Assembly (NCBI RefSeq): GCF_014898055.3
Contig: NW_023603184.1
Location: forward strand, 32,611,359 to 32,675,358
DNA from: Talpa occidentalis
Lineage: Eukaryota > Chordata > Mammalia > Eulipotyphla > Talpidae
Length of the DNA: 64,000 nucleotides
Reading direction: 5' to 3'
The translations under genes and the position numbers were made by a program. Positions 51,421 through 64,000 of this stretch are shown here, in pieces (within the stretch, counting starts at the first letter, position 1; the number at the start of each line of letters is the position of its first letter). The notes beneath the pieces are model-generated. The model made no database searches, had not been told where the DNA came from, and was given only the letters and a program-made list of their open reading frames with translations.

Positions 51421-52589
51421 TGACTGTTGGCATTGATTCCCTGAACAAGGTGGAGTTCACCACTGCCCCCACCCACCGAGGCTACTGTTGCCCCAGGTAC
51501 TAGCAAAGTCCTGGGCAAGAGGCCCAGGAAAGAGCGCATGTGGAGGGCTCAGCCTGCGGCTCAGCTCACTCCCTTGCCGGGCCAGTGTGTAGGGCGGTTT
51601 CAACCCCAAGCTCTTTGCCCGCTCTGGTGGTGGAAAGAGCTAAACTTGGGTCCAAGCCCCAGTTCATCACTAACTTGAAACCCGGGGTTTAGTCCCCAGA
51701 CATCTCTGTACCTGCTTCCTTTTTGGAACAGTGGGGTTTGTCCACCATCTCACCATGTCAGCATAAGAATGGAAGGTGTAACGCAGGCCATTTGCTTTGG
51801 TGCCTTCCTCTCCTCTCCTCTCCTCCCTGTCCTCAGCCACTCTGAGGATGGACAGAAGGGACCTGGGCACTCAGCTGTACGTGCGCTCTGACTTTGGGGG
51901 TACTCTGTGGCTGACCTACTAGATACTAAACTTAAGAAAATGTGGTGATCTAAGCAAGACAGCGGCACACACGGCACATTTCTCCTCAGGGCCCACTTGG
52001 ACTCAGATATTGCTGGGCTCTGCCATTAGGAGAGGCCAAGAAGGAGGGCACCCGGGAAGCCTCTGCAGCACAGGAGACCTGGGGCTCCCCTCTGCTGGCA
52101 ACTCCTGGGAAGAAGTCCTGGTCCTAGGCCCGGCTTCTGCCATCCCCCTCCCTCCCTTCCCCACCAACCACCACCACAGTCCTTGGGCCTAGGAAAACAA
52201 AGAAGAAAGAAGCTAAACTGGATGGCCATGATGGCTGAGAATCAAGATTTTTTTCTACTTAATTTTATAAGGCCTGGTCTCTTCCTGAGCCTCAGTCTTC
52301 CCATCAGGACCTGTCCCCTGGGGGGACGCAAATGAGATGGGAGCTCTATAGGTCATGGGTGCACCTGGGAGTGAGAAGGCCCCGGTGACGTCTCTCCCTG
52401 TCTCGCTGTTCCAAGGGTCTCCCCAAGCACTAATGAGTCAGAGTTGGAGACAAAGTCTGCCTCCCTCTGGGCAAATTTAAAGACTTGTTGGGCAGGGGGT
52501 GGGCCAGGGGCGGGGTGGGGCAGGGGCTTCATTTTCTGTTTCCTAAGGGCATCAGCTGCCAAGAAGAAACACCTGGAGAAGGTGTCCAC

Positions 52590-52830
52590 AAGGCCTACTT
52601 AGTGGGGCCATTGAAGGAGGAATGTTCTTTTAGAGTGCTAGGAGCACACTCTGGTGGAAGGAATAGCAGGTGCAAAGACGTGGAGATGGGGGAGGTGCTA
52701 TGTGGCCAGAAGTAACGGAGAGTTGCATGAGTGCAGCTGTAGGGAGAGGACCCTGGGAGGCCAGTGAGGCTGGGGCACCCAGAAGCTCATGGGCCAGGCT
52801 GAGGACTTAGGGCTTTTTACTTAGCATGGG
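52590..52830 (-). repeat. L2-type fragment, reverse
   Basis: 'cactctggtggaaggaatagcaggtgcaaagacgtggagatgg...tgaggcacccagaagctcatgggccaggctgaggacttagggctttttac' resembles antisense L2. Confidence 0.45.
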
Positions 52831-52874
52831 CAGGTGGCCTGGGGAAGCTGGGATTCCAGGAAGCTGGGATGCTT

Positions 52875-53640
52875 CTTGGGTAGCTGAGTGGAGGATGCAT
52901 GAAGGAAGGGAGGGAGGGGAAGGGGGAAGGGAAGGATTGTAGAAAAGAGAGGAGGGAGGAGAGAACGAATGCATGAATGGTGCATGGAGAGGTGAGTGGG
53001 AGGGAAGGGGAGAAGGAACAAAGTAAAGAAAGAGGAATGGAGAGAGGAAGGGAAGGAGGGAGAGAAGAATACATGGATGTGGATGACAGGGAGAGAGGGA
53101 GGGAGAGAGGGTAAGGAAGAAGGATGAGTGGATGGTAGCAGGGAGAAAGGAAAGAAGGAAGGAATAACAGGAAGATGGAAGGATGGATGGATGGAAGGAA
53201 GGATGGATGGGTGGGTGGGTGGATGGATGGATGGATGGATGGATGGATGGTGGATGGATGGATGGGTGGATGGATGGGTGGGTGGATGGATGGGTGGGTG
53301 GTTGGGTGGATGGATGGGTGGGTGGTTGGGTGGATGGATGGAAGGGTGGATGGATGGATGGATGGGTGGATGGATGGATGGATGGGTGGGTGGATGGATG
53401 GATGGATGGAAAGATGGATGGATGGATGGAAAGAAGGAAGGAAGGAAGGATGGATGGGTGGGTGGGTGGGTGGATGGAAGGAAGGATGGATGGGTGGATG
53501 GAAAGATGGATGGAAGGAAGGAAGGAAGGGTGGATGGGTGGATGGATGGATGGATGGATGGAAGGATGGAAGGATGGAAGGATGGATGGATAGATGACAT
53601 GAAGGGAGAGGTAGATAGAAGGAAGGATGCATAAGAATCA
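52875..53640 (+). repeat. Large purine-rich simple repeat, GGAA then TGGA/TGGG arrays
   Basis: 52,875-53,175 is GGAA/GGGA-rich. 53,176-53,592 is an almost pure tetranucleotide array of GGAT mixed with GGGT and GGAA. The + strand has very few C over some 750 bases. Long frames on both strands (MDGWMDGW..., IHPSIHPS...) are by-products. Confidence 0.95.
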
Positions 53641-53653
53641 CATTTCATAGTAG

Positions 53654-53974
53654 CCTAGGAGGAAATTTTTTTAAAAAGATTTATTTATTGATTGATTGAT
53701 TTATACATACATTCATACAAGCACTGGGTACAGTCAGAAGCGCAGGAGGGTGAGAGAATTCACCAGAGCCAGAGCGGGGAGCAGAGCAGGCAGAAGGACC
53801 GAAGTACACTGCTCAGGGGAGCAGCGGGCAGCAGGAGATGTCTGCGCGCCATGTGGGACCCTCCTCCGGTGGCCGGGGAGCAGCCAGGGATCGAACCGGC
53901 GCTGCAGAGGCTGCGGACAGCTTCGCAACCCAGCGCTCAACCGCTGCGCCACCGGGGAGGCCCCTAGGAGGAAA
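53654..53974 (-). mobile_element. Lineage tRNA-derived SINE, copy 5, reverse
   Basis: The body is about 53,666-53,962, flanked by CCTAGGAGGAAA (53,654-53,665 and 53,963-53,974). The reverse B box is ggatcgaacc and the head is gcgccaccggggaggcc. Very similar to copy 4, so the family was active fairly recently. Confidence 0.93.
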
Positions 53975-53979
53975 ATTTT

Positions 53980-56903
<2,924 letters not shown>

Positions 56904-59900
56904 CCTTTCACCTCCGCCCCCGTAGCGATGATTCCAGATTCAGTCAGACTGCTTCCTTAGTTCCATGGGTGACCCGACTCTGCACTCAAGCGTGAGGTGT
57001 GGAGCCTGGGTGCCCAGGGAAATGCTGGGCAGCCAAATTCACAAGGCGAGCGCCTACTAGAGGAACCTCACTGGGTAAGGAGGTTGACGCCGCTGGTCTC
57101 GTGAGGTTCTGAAGAAACAACATGGCCCTCGAGGTTGCTGAGGACTCTCTTAGCAGGTGCCCTGGGGGCTGCTGCTCTGGTGGGCAGCGGTGAAGTGTGA
57201 GTCTCTGGCTCAGGTCACTGACCCAGTGTCGGGCAGGGCGGGGGTGGGTGTGATTCGAAAATGCCAGACACCTTCTGATTTGGTCCTTATGTGGCGCCCT
57301 TCAAACTGTGCAGATGGCACACGTGGTGCATGGGATCCGCCAGGAGGTCCCTGCAAGAGCAGTAGTGAAGATTCTCACCCCCAGCAGAGCCTGTCTCCAT
57401 AGCTGAGTAGAATTCCTGCTCTGATTCCGGCTGCCTAGCTCCAGGTCTGTCCTAGGAGACGCCTCTAGCCCTCCGTAACAAGCTTACTTACCCCCATAGC
57501 ATGCTGAACCAACTCATCTACCACCACTCTAGAGTTTAGCGTTTATCTTTAGGAACCTGTTGGAGTGACTCTAGCTTTCACGTTGTCTGTTTGGGTTGAT
57601 GGTGGAGTGGGAGTTTGCGGTGGCCTTTTGATGGAAGTGGCTGGCGAGCAAAGGACAAGAGGGGGCCACCACCCCGGGCAGCTTAGAGGAAAGCGCTATA
57701 GACCAGCAACAACCTCCCACCGAGGGTTCTCCCCATTTCCGGCGGTAGGGACTGCAGCAGCAATACATGACATCCTACCCAGTGTGCAACCACTTGCCCA
57801 TGAATTCACTGGGGGTCGGGGAGGGGGGAGGGGGGCCATGAAACAATACTAGTCACCGTGGGATATATTCTAATATTCCATGGCTAGTGGTTCGTTATGG
57901 GACTCTCAGTTTTATGAGAACCTGCACATAGCACATAAAGTTGATCACGGGGCTCTGGTCTGAAGATATAAAGCCCATAGTCTACCTCTACCCATGGAAT
58001 ACCATCGACTTATTCTGTGGACACAGGGATTTCAAGGGAATGAATGACCCCGAGAAGAACGACAGCACTGAGCTGAGAAGGAATGTGGGATGAGGGAGGC
58101 TGAGTGAGCAACAGGGTGCACTTAGTCCATGAAGGACATCCCCACGCCCTGGTCTGGCAGGGGACCTGCAGACTAGTTCAGCCCTAGGAGAGCACGTGTC
58201 CCCGGTTTGGGTGGCCTCCCCCAGTGGATGATTGAGTCTTCCCTGCTGATGAGCTCTCTGGCCCACCACTCCATGCTGCTCCTGATCTGGCTTCATCTCA
58301 CAGCAGTACCCCCAAGGCCCACTTCTCTGTCCATGGGAGCGTACCAGTCCCCTCCCCACTTCCTGGGATTCCTATAGACACTGAAGAAGAACATAAGTAG
58401 TGTCCTGGGCTCTGTCAAGGGACAGACAGGGTCTCAGAGGCTGCAGCAAGGGCTGAGGTTCGGGGCTTCCTGGCCCAGGCATGGCCCCTGCTTGGTGAGT
58501 CTAGCACAAGCCTGTGGAAAGCCCCTGCCCCACCTCTCTGCTTTGGCCTTGTGACCTCAGAAGCCACCATCATGGCAAGAGTAGTTACTGGGGTCCTGGG
58601 GTGACTCTGGGCTGGCTTAGCCTCCATCTCCACCCTGGGCCCAGCAGAAGGAGCTCAGTCCAAGTGGTATCACCGTGGGTCCGCCTGGCTGTGCTTGCAC
58701 ATCCTCCCCAACATGGGCTCTTTCGGGATTGGTGTCCTAAGTATGGCTGTCCCAGACCAGCCTGTCCAGGATGCCCAGTTCACTCCAGTCCAGCACAGAT
58801 GCCTCCATATCCCTAGACAATGTCCATATTCTCCATGTGCTGAAGGTACATCCACACACACAGTGCGTGCACACACGCATGTGCACATAACACAGGGAAC
58901 AAATGTGTTTTCTGATATGCACACCAGCTGGTCCCAGGGACAAAAGCCCTCTTCCCAGGCTGCAGCAGGCCTGCCTGTAAAGGTCATACACTCGGTTAGT
59001 CATGCAGCCCTACTCCTGGGAGGCCCCTTGCCCTGGTGCAGGTCTCAGGGATCAGAGCGCCCCAACTGTAGCAGTCCCTATTGGTGAGGAAGTATTTGGG
59101 GTCCTCCCGAGCTTGCCCTCTGGAGCCTAAAAGCCTGGACCCTGGACCTTCCCCTCCCCCCCATCCCATGCCTTTCCCGAGCGCTCACGTCCCCCAGTGC
59201 TGCTGTCTTGCTGTCCAGACACGTTCTCACCCCATCTGAGCCTCACCCCTCACCAGAAAAACTTGTCTCTCCAAAAGCTGGTGTACGAGACCTGGATTAT
59301 CAACAAGAGGGTGTGTGGTCCTTAGTCCCTCCCCACCACCTCTGCATCCTTGAGTCCCTTCCCATTTGCCTCCTTCTCTGCCTGCCACTATGCCCCTAGA
59401 TGGGTGTGGAGTTGGGGTGAGTTTGTGAGTGAGTGGGGGGAGGCCAGAGGCAAGGAAGGCAAATGTGGCGGGTGGAGACCAGACCCTCTAGGAATTGAAA
59501 TGGGTGAGATGAAGCTCCCAAGACCTTTCCAGCCTCACTGTACCCCAAGGGCAGTCAGGTAGCCTCAAGGAAACCTGGGGTTCTCCATTTCCACTTTTAG
59601 AATCTGGCTTGGTGCCAGGTGCAGCATGCTGAGCTCTGAGGGCATCCCCCACCAGGTTCGGAGCCCTGGCATCCAAGTCAGGCCTCCCAGTCGTGCCCTC
59701 ACCTCCACCGCTCAGTCTCTTCTGCAGCCTCAGGTCTGTGTGTCTGTGAGGGGTGATCTGGTCTCCTCTGTCCATGGCTGGCATGGCCTCAGTGTTTAGG
59801 GCACTTGTCCTGGGGGGTTGTCAAGGTCCCAATCCTAATCCAGTTGTAGGGCTTCCCGGGGAAGGCCAGAAGGGCACCCCACATAGCCAGAGATGACCTA

Positions 59901-60657
59901 GGACCAATTATCCAGTAGAGCTGCTCTCCAAAAACGGAGTTCCTCCATCAGCTGCCTTTGGGGGCCCAGACCACCTGCTCTGGACAGCTCGGAGTGTTCC
60001 CTCTGTCCTGCCATGTCCATTCACGTGTGTCTTGTCCTCTCTGCTCCTGTGATATGGGTTGGTCCTCTGTGGTGCTGCGTCCAGGGCTGTGGGGTCCCAC
60101 CGTAGGTGAGCTGGGGACTGGCATGGGGGAAGAGGGCCGGGGAGACACCTTGCCCATGGGCACATCAGGCGGCAGTGAGGTCCCAGAGAAGCCCCTGCCA
60201 GAGCCACCTGGGAGCGACCACGGCAGCCTCTGCGTCCTCTTGGTGGGGGTGGGGATGGGGAGGGCTAGGGGGTTCTCTCCTGAGCAGCCAAGACCAAGCG
60301 CCCGCCCCAGCCCTCTGCCTTCCTCCCGTGAGGCCGCAGTGGGTGCAGGGGGTGCTACGGGCTCTCGGGGCGGGCTGTGCGGCGAGGCCCCTCGGGCCGG
60401 ACAAGTTTCTGCTTGGGTGCTAGGCAAGGCGGGCAGCTGGGGCCCTGAGTGGGGTCCACGTGCCCCCCCCCGCCCCAGCGGGCTCAGGGGAAATCATGAA
60501 GAAATGAATGAGTCAGAGGGCCAGACCTGGGTGTTCTTTTCTGTGTTGTTCACATTCTCTCTTTCTCTCTCTCTACTAATCATGTTTCTCTCTCTCTCTC
60601 CTCGTTTTGTCGCATGACTTGTGCCAGTTCTCGTGACTGTGCTCGTGTCTCTCACAG

Positions 60658-60804
60658 ACTGTCCCCAGTTAGCCTGGGACTTTTTCCCTGAGCCCCCAGC
60701 CGGGCAGACCCCTCGGGCTAAACCCAAGGAAATGCCCAGCGGCCCCCCACCTCGCCCCAGCCCCGCGTGCCCCACCCCCACAGCGCCCACGGCTGGTGTG
60801 AACC
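60658..60804 (+). CDS. KCNC1: Candidate KCNC1 cassette exon, proline-rich C-terminal insert
   Basis: 147 bases (49 codons) between acceptor tctctcacag and donor CC|gtaagt. Spliced from exon 2 (GCA G|AC) it reads A-D-C-P-Q-L-A-W-D-F-F-P-E-P and then a Pro/Ala/Thr-rich stretch. It leaves phase 1 at AAC C|, the same phase as exon 3 (AT TCC AAA), so inclusion keeps the Kv3.1b frame, replacing one Asp codon junction by His. Upstream are a 45-base pyrimidine-rich run and TACTAAT (60,574-60,580), a near-ideal branch site. A second acceptor at 60,626-60,627 would add 10 in-frame codons. Without the donor the frame runs to TGA at 60,902-60,904. I do not recall firm evidence for this exon, so it is a prediction. 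Confidence 0.6.
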
Positions 60805-62132
60805 GTAAGTACGTAAGCACACGTCTGCCTGGAGACGAGCCAGCCCCGCTAGCTGTGGGCTCCAGCCACCGGGTTCTCCTTGCTCCAAAGTTTAAAAAAA
60901 AATGACCCTCTCGCGGACGCTCATCTCTATCAGCCCATTTCAAAGCCTGGAAATCATCTCCGTGAGACGCTGCCCATGCTGCCATTTCATCATCGCAGGG
61001 GGTAGGAAGGGCGTGAAGACGCTGGGCTAGGGAGCAGGGCCCCTGGTCTTTTGGGGAGCCTAAGGGGGCCAAGGTTCTTGGTTATCATCTCATCCAAAGG
61101 ACAGAGTGTGTAGGCGGAGTGTGGGGGTCTTGAGTGGGTTCACACCTCAGGCCTCTTTCATGAGTTCTGCAGGTTTCAGTGGGGGGGGGTGGGGGCTTCT
61201 TTGGTTTCTCTCCCAGCCATGCTTCTGGGCAGGGAAAATGCTCACAGTTTCTGAGAGCCCCCACCCCACCCCCAATCTGTCGATCAACAGCTCAGGCTGG
61301 TTCATTCGCTCAGCAAGAATGAAACATGCCTACCCAGTCATAGCCCCCCTCCTCAGAGGTCACGGTCAAGAGGAGAAGCAGGGCCCAGGGTTATTTGGGG
61401 TGGGGAGGGCCTATCAAGGAGAGAAAGGTATCTAGGTCACATCCATCCAAGATCCCTGATGGCTGGCCCCTGCTCCTGCCCCTGCCCCTGTAGGGAAAAC
61501 CAGCCGAGATGCTCCAGGGCTATGGTGCTGGGGGCAGAGCCAGTGGGTGGGGCTCAGCACTCAGAGCTAAAGAAAGGGGTCTCAGCTCCACTACCCCTGG
61601 GCAAGAGCTGCAGGCTATAGATGCCTCCACAACAGCTGGTGGCCCAGAGAGAGACAGCAGGTCCTGGCTCGACTCACAGATGGAGACACTGCCTGGGAGG
61701 ACTTCTGTTTTCTCCTTGATGAAAATTTGTGCAGGGTACTCTGGGTTCCAACTGCACACCCTCATTCACTCTGTCCTCCCCGCTCCCTTACCAGCCTCTT
61801 CTCTCAGCAAGAGACCCCTGGGGGGACGGCAGGGGCCAGCCAGAGTGGGAGGCAGGAGGGAGCTTGTCTGAGCGTCCATGTGTGTGCCCGCAGACAGGCC
61901 CCTGAGGTCTAGGCAGCCCCCATACCCCAGAGAGGCCCCAGCCCAGTCACATGGTGTCAGAGTTACCTTGGTAACTGGCCTTTCTGGTTCAGGGTATATT
62001 GGGGAGCGAAGCCCCTGGGGTTTGTCAAGAAACGCAATGTACGTGAAATGCTTTGCCATCTTGTACGACAGACTTTTTTTAAGTTCCAAAATTATGATGG
62101 GTTTTTTTTTTTTTTTTTGGATTTGCTTTATG

Positions 62133-62138
62133 AATAAA
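62133..62138 (+). terminator. KCNC1: Candidate poly(A) signal for the Kv3.1a transcript
   Basis: AATAAA following a T-rich run (62,101-62,118) and followed about 40 bases later by GT-rich 'tttgtagtgacatgatgtgtac'. The flanking text looks like a mature 3' end. About 5.2 kb after the Kv3.1a stop. Confidence 0.5.
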
Positions 62139-62155
62139 CCTGATTGGTCCATTTC

Positions 62156-62924
62156 TCTTTTGACTGACTGCCTCTTTGTAGTGACATGATGTGTACACGG
62201 CCGTGATCCCGCCCGCGGGCACGCTGAGTGTGCACACGGAGAAGGACCACCTCTGCGTGTAGCCACATGTGAACAGGGTCACGGAAGAGGGTCAGATCGG
62301 GTGGAGGCTGTGTCAGCGTTTTCCTCTCTTTAGCCTTTCAGAGAACCTTCATGCAGCGGCACCCACGTTGGTGTCTGTCTGTGCGAAAGACTCATTCTAG
62401 ATAGGTCCTAGAGGAAGCCAGGGTGCCCACCATGGGGGCTGAGTTGGCTCCCCACTGTCCAGAAAGATTCTGTTTTGAGGGCACAGTATGGGGCCATCTC
62501 AGTCCCCAAGAGTGATTGATGGGGCGGTGATGGGGACGGCAGAGGGGTGTGGCAGGAACTGGACAGAGCTACCTCTGCCAACTCCAGAGGCTTCTATAGC
62601 TCACTCCTGGACTCAGGAGAGGGAGAGCTCCTTGCTCTGGCCAGACATTGCCCCCCCAATGCACCCCCAAACCCATTCCCAGTTTCCTTCTCAGGCTACC
62701 ACAGAGACCAAGACTCGTCTTTCCCACCTGAGTTCATCAGCTGCTGTTGTCTTCATCCATTTGCTGCTCTGCTTTGCCAGGCATTGCTGAGAGGAGACTA
62801 AGGACTGGGAGGCCCTCCCAAATCCATGGCCCCCTTATCACGTCTCATGCATACATGCCTGTTTACCTGTGCAAGCTGACCAGGCCCGCTGGGGCGAGCG
62901 GGTAGAAGACACTGCCTTGATGTG
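62156..62924. other. KCNC1: KCNC1 intron, no exon seen
   Basis: Non-coding sequence between the candidate poly(A) site and the 39-bp repeat. Nothing recognised. Confidence 0.5.
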
Positions 62925-62929
62925 TGTGG

Positions 62930-63235
62930 GGAATCGGAGCAGAGTGAGTGACTAGCTTCAGACTGAGGCTGAGTGGTCAAACGGGATCTGTGTAAAGATG
63001 GAGGAGATGTGACCAGGCCTTGTCTGAAAGGGCATGCAGCTCGCAGAGTGCCCAGGTTGAGTCTGTGGGGACAGAGAGCCTGCATAGTGACCAGGCCTAG
63101 TCTGTACGGGGACAGAGCAAGTTGTGTTCATATGGGGGCAGGGAAAGGCTGAGTGATCAGAGAGGGCGTGTGGCAGGGTGGAGAGGCACAACATGAGTGA
63201 CTGCTCAGACTAGTCCAAATGGGGTTCGGAGTAGA
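62930..63235 (+). repeat. Minisatellite with 39-bp unit
   Basis: Three consecutive units of exactly 39 bases (63,009-63,047; 63,048-63,086; 63,087-63,125) share GTGAYCAGGYYNAGTCTG...GGGACAGAG. Before and after are partial or indel-bearing units, then one more of 39 bases (63,197-63,235). On the minus strand the unit reads as a 13-residue repeat (QTRPGH...), but nothing else supports coding. Confidence 0.8.
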
Positions 63236-63699
63236 GTCGCCCTGCGGGGTCTAGGTGAGGCTAGGGAAGCTACTGGTAACTGGCCGGATGTGGATGGGCC
63301 CCATCCAGGCTCCAGTCAGCAGCAGGGGGTCCAGAAAGGCCATTTCTCTGGACTGGAGTGTTTCTGCGTGTCTGTCTGTCTTCCCCCTGAGCTCTGTGTC
63401 TGGCCCCCTACCCATGATGCATCCACACCATCCTGTCTCATTGGCCCCGCCTTGGACACTGGGCCCGGCCCCCGGCACCGTGCTTGCTGGGCCCATCACC
63501 AATTCATCTTTTTGCAAACTTTGAGCAAACCCAGGAGCCCCTCCTTCCCAACACCGTGGGCAGCCCTCAGGCTGCCTGGCTGAGCCGAGGACCCCCCCGG
63601 CCTTGAACCTCCCTCCGTGGCCCGCTCACTTTTCCTTCCTCAGGGAGGGGCTGCCCTCTGCCTGTGTCCCACCTCTGGCCTGTCCCCTCCCCCGACTAA

Positions 63700-63936
<237 letters not shown>

Positions 63937-64000
63937 TAGAGGAGGCCGGCCCGCCTCACGCTCCTGCAGATGGGTGGGCGGGGCGGCGGGCGAGGGGTGC

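Larger units (their letters stand above)
56904..62155 (+). other. KCNC1: Kv3.1a 3' UTR (and intron 2 of the Kv3.1b form)
   Basis: For the read-through transcript this is 3' UTR down to the AATAAA at 62,133. For the spliced forms it is intron. It is notably free of SINE and L1 insertions compared with intron 1. It contains the candidate cassette exon at 60.6-60.8 kb. Use as a long 3' UTR is inferred from the downstream signal. Confidence 0.55.

Noticed and set aside
52817..53648. Long open frames of about 270 residues on the minus strand and 140-170 on the plus strand
   Set aside because: They only translate the tetranucleotide repeat ([16 protein letters not shown]). Several frames are open at once.
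62958..63194. A minus-strand 13-residue-repeat peptide
   Set aside because: It follows only from the 39-bp minisatellite. No start, splice or promoter evidence.

Overview
This window is genomic DNA from a placental mammal, about 64 kb. It holds two protein genes on the + strand: the whole of MYOD1 (MyoD, the myogenic bHLH transcription factor) and the first part of KCNC1 (voltage-gated potassium channel Kv3.1). The order and roughly 12 kb spacing match the mammalian MYOD1-KCNC1 neighbourhood as I know it (human 11p15.1). Split genes, CpG islands and ancient repeats (MIR, L2, MER5A, MER20, Tigger1, L1M) support a eutherian. A lineage-specific tRNA-derived SINE of about 270-320 bp occurs five times, mostly with clear target-site duplications. 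It is not Alu, B1/B2, Bov-tA, CHR, PRE or a typical CAN SINE as I remember them, so I do not name the species.

Layout. Positions 1-5.9 kb are repeat-rich upstream DNA with an old L1 tail, a MIR, a degenerate GT-rich repeat and a small retroposed poly(A) insert. A muscle-type motif cluster at 5.98-6.38 kb sits about 4.8 kb before the MYOD1 start codon, where the MyoD distal regulatory region is known to lie. 7.2-9.9 kb is L2 and MIR debris. The MYOD1 promoter, three exons and poly(A) signal occupy 10.5-13.3 kb. 13.5-25 kb is intergenic: a Tigger1 inserted in MER5A, L2 pieces, four copies of the lineage SINE, two L1 fragments in opposite orientation, a MER20 and a CTCF-like motif. The KCNC1 CpG island, 5' leader and first coding exon are at 25.1-27.1 kb.

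Intron 1 of KCNC1 (27,124-55,937) carries a pure (CTG)22 run, several micro- and minisatellites, a 750-bp purine-rich tetranucleotide region, a fifth SINE, and two candidate regulatory blocks at 49.4 and 50.0 kb. Exon 2 (55,938-56,871) encodes the channel core. Reading through its donor gives the short Kv3.1a C-terminus. The Kv3.1b-type exon is at 63,743-63,931 and the gene runs off the right edge. Between them lies a frame-preserving candidate cassette exon (60,658-60,804).

The two genes are functionally unrelated (muscle lineage commitment; fast-spiking neurons), so the segment between them should contain a regulatory boundary. No RNA genes, CRISPR arrays or viral genes were seen. The least expected items are the cassette exon with two in-frame acceptors, the paired RFX-like sites, the 39-bp minisatellite before the Kv3.1b exon, and the nested insertions.
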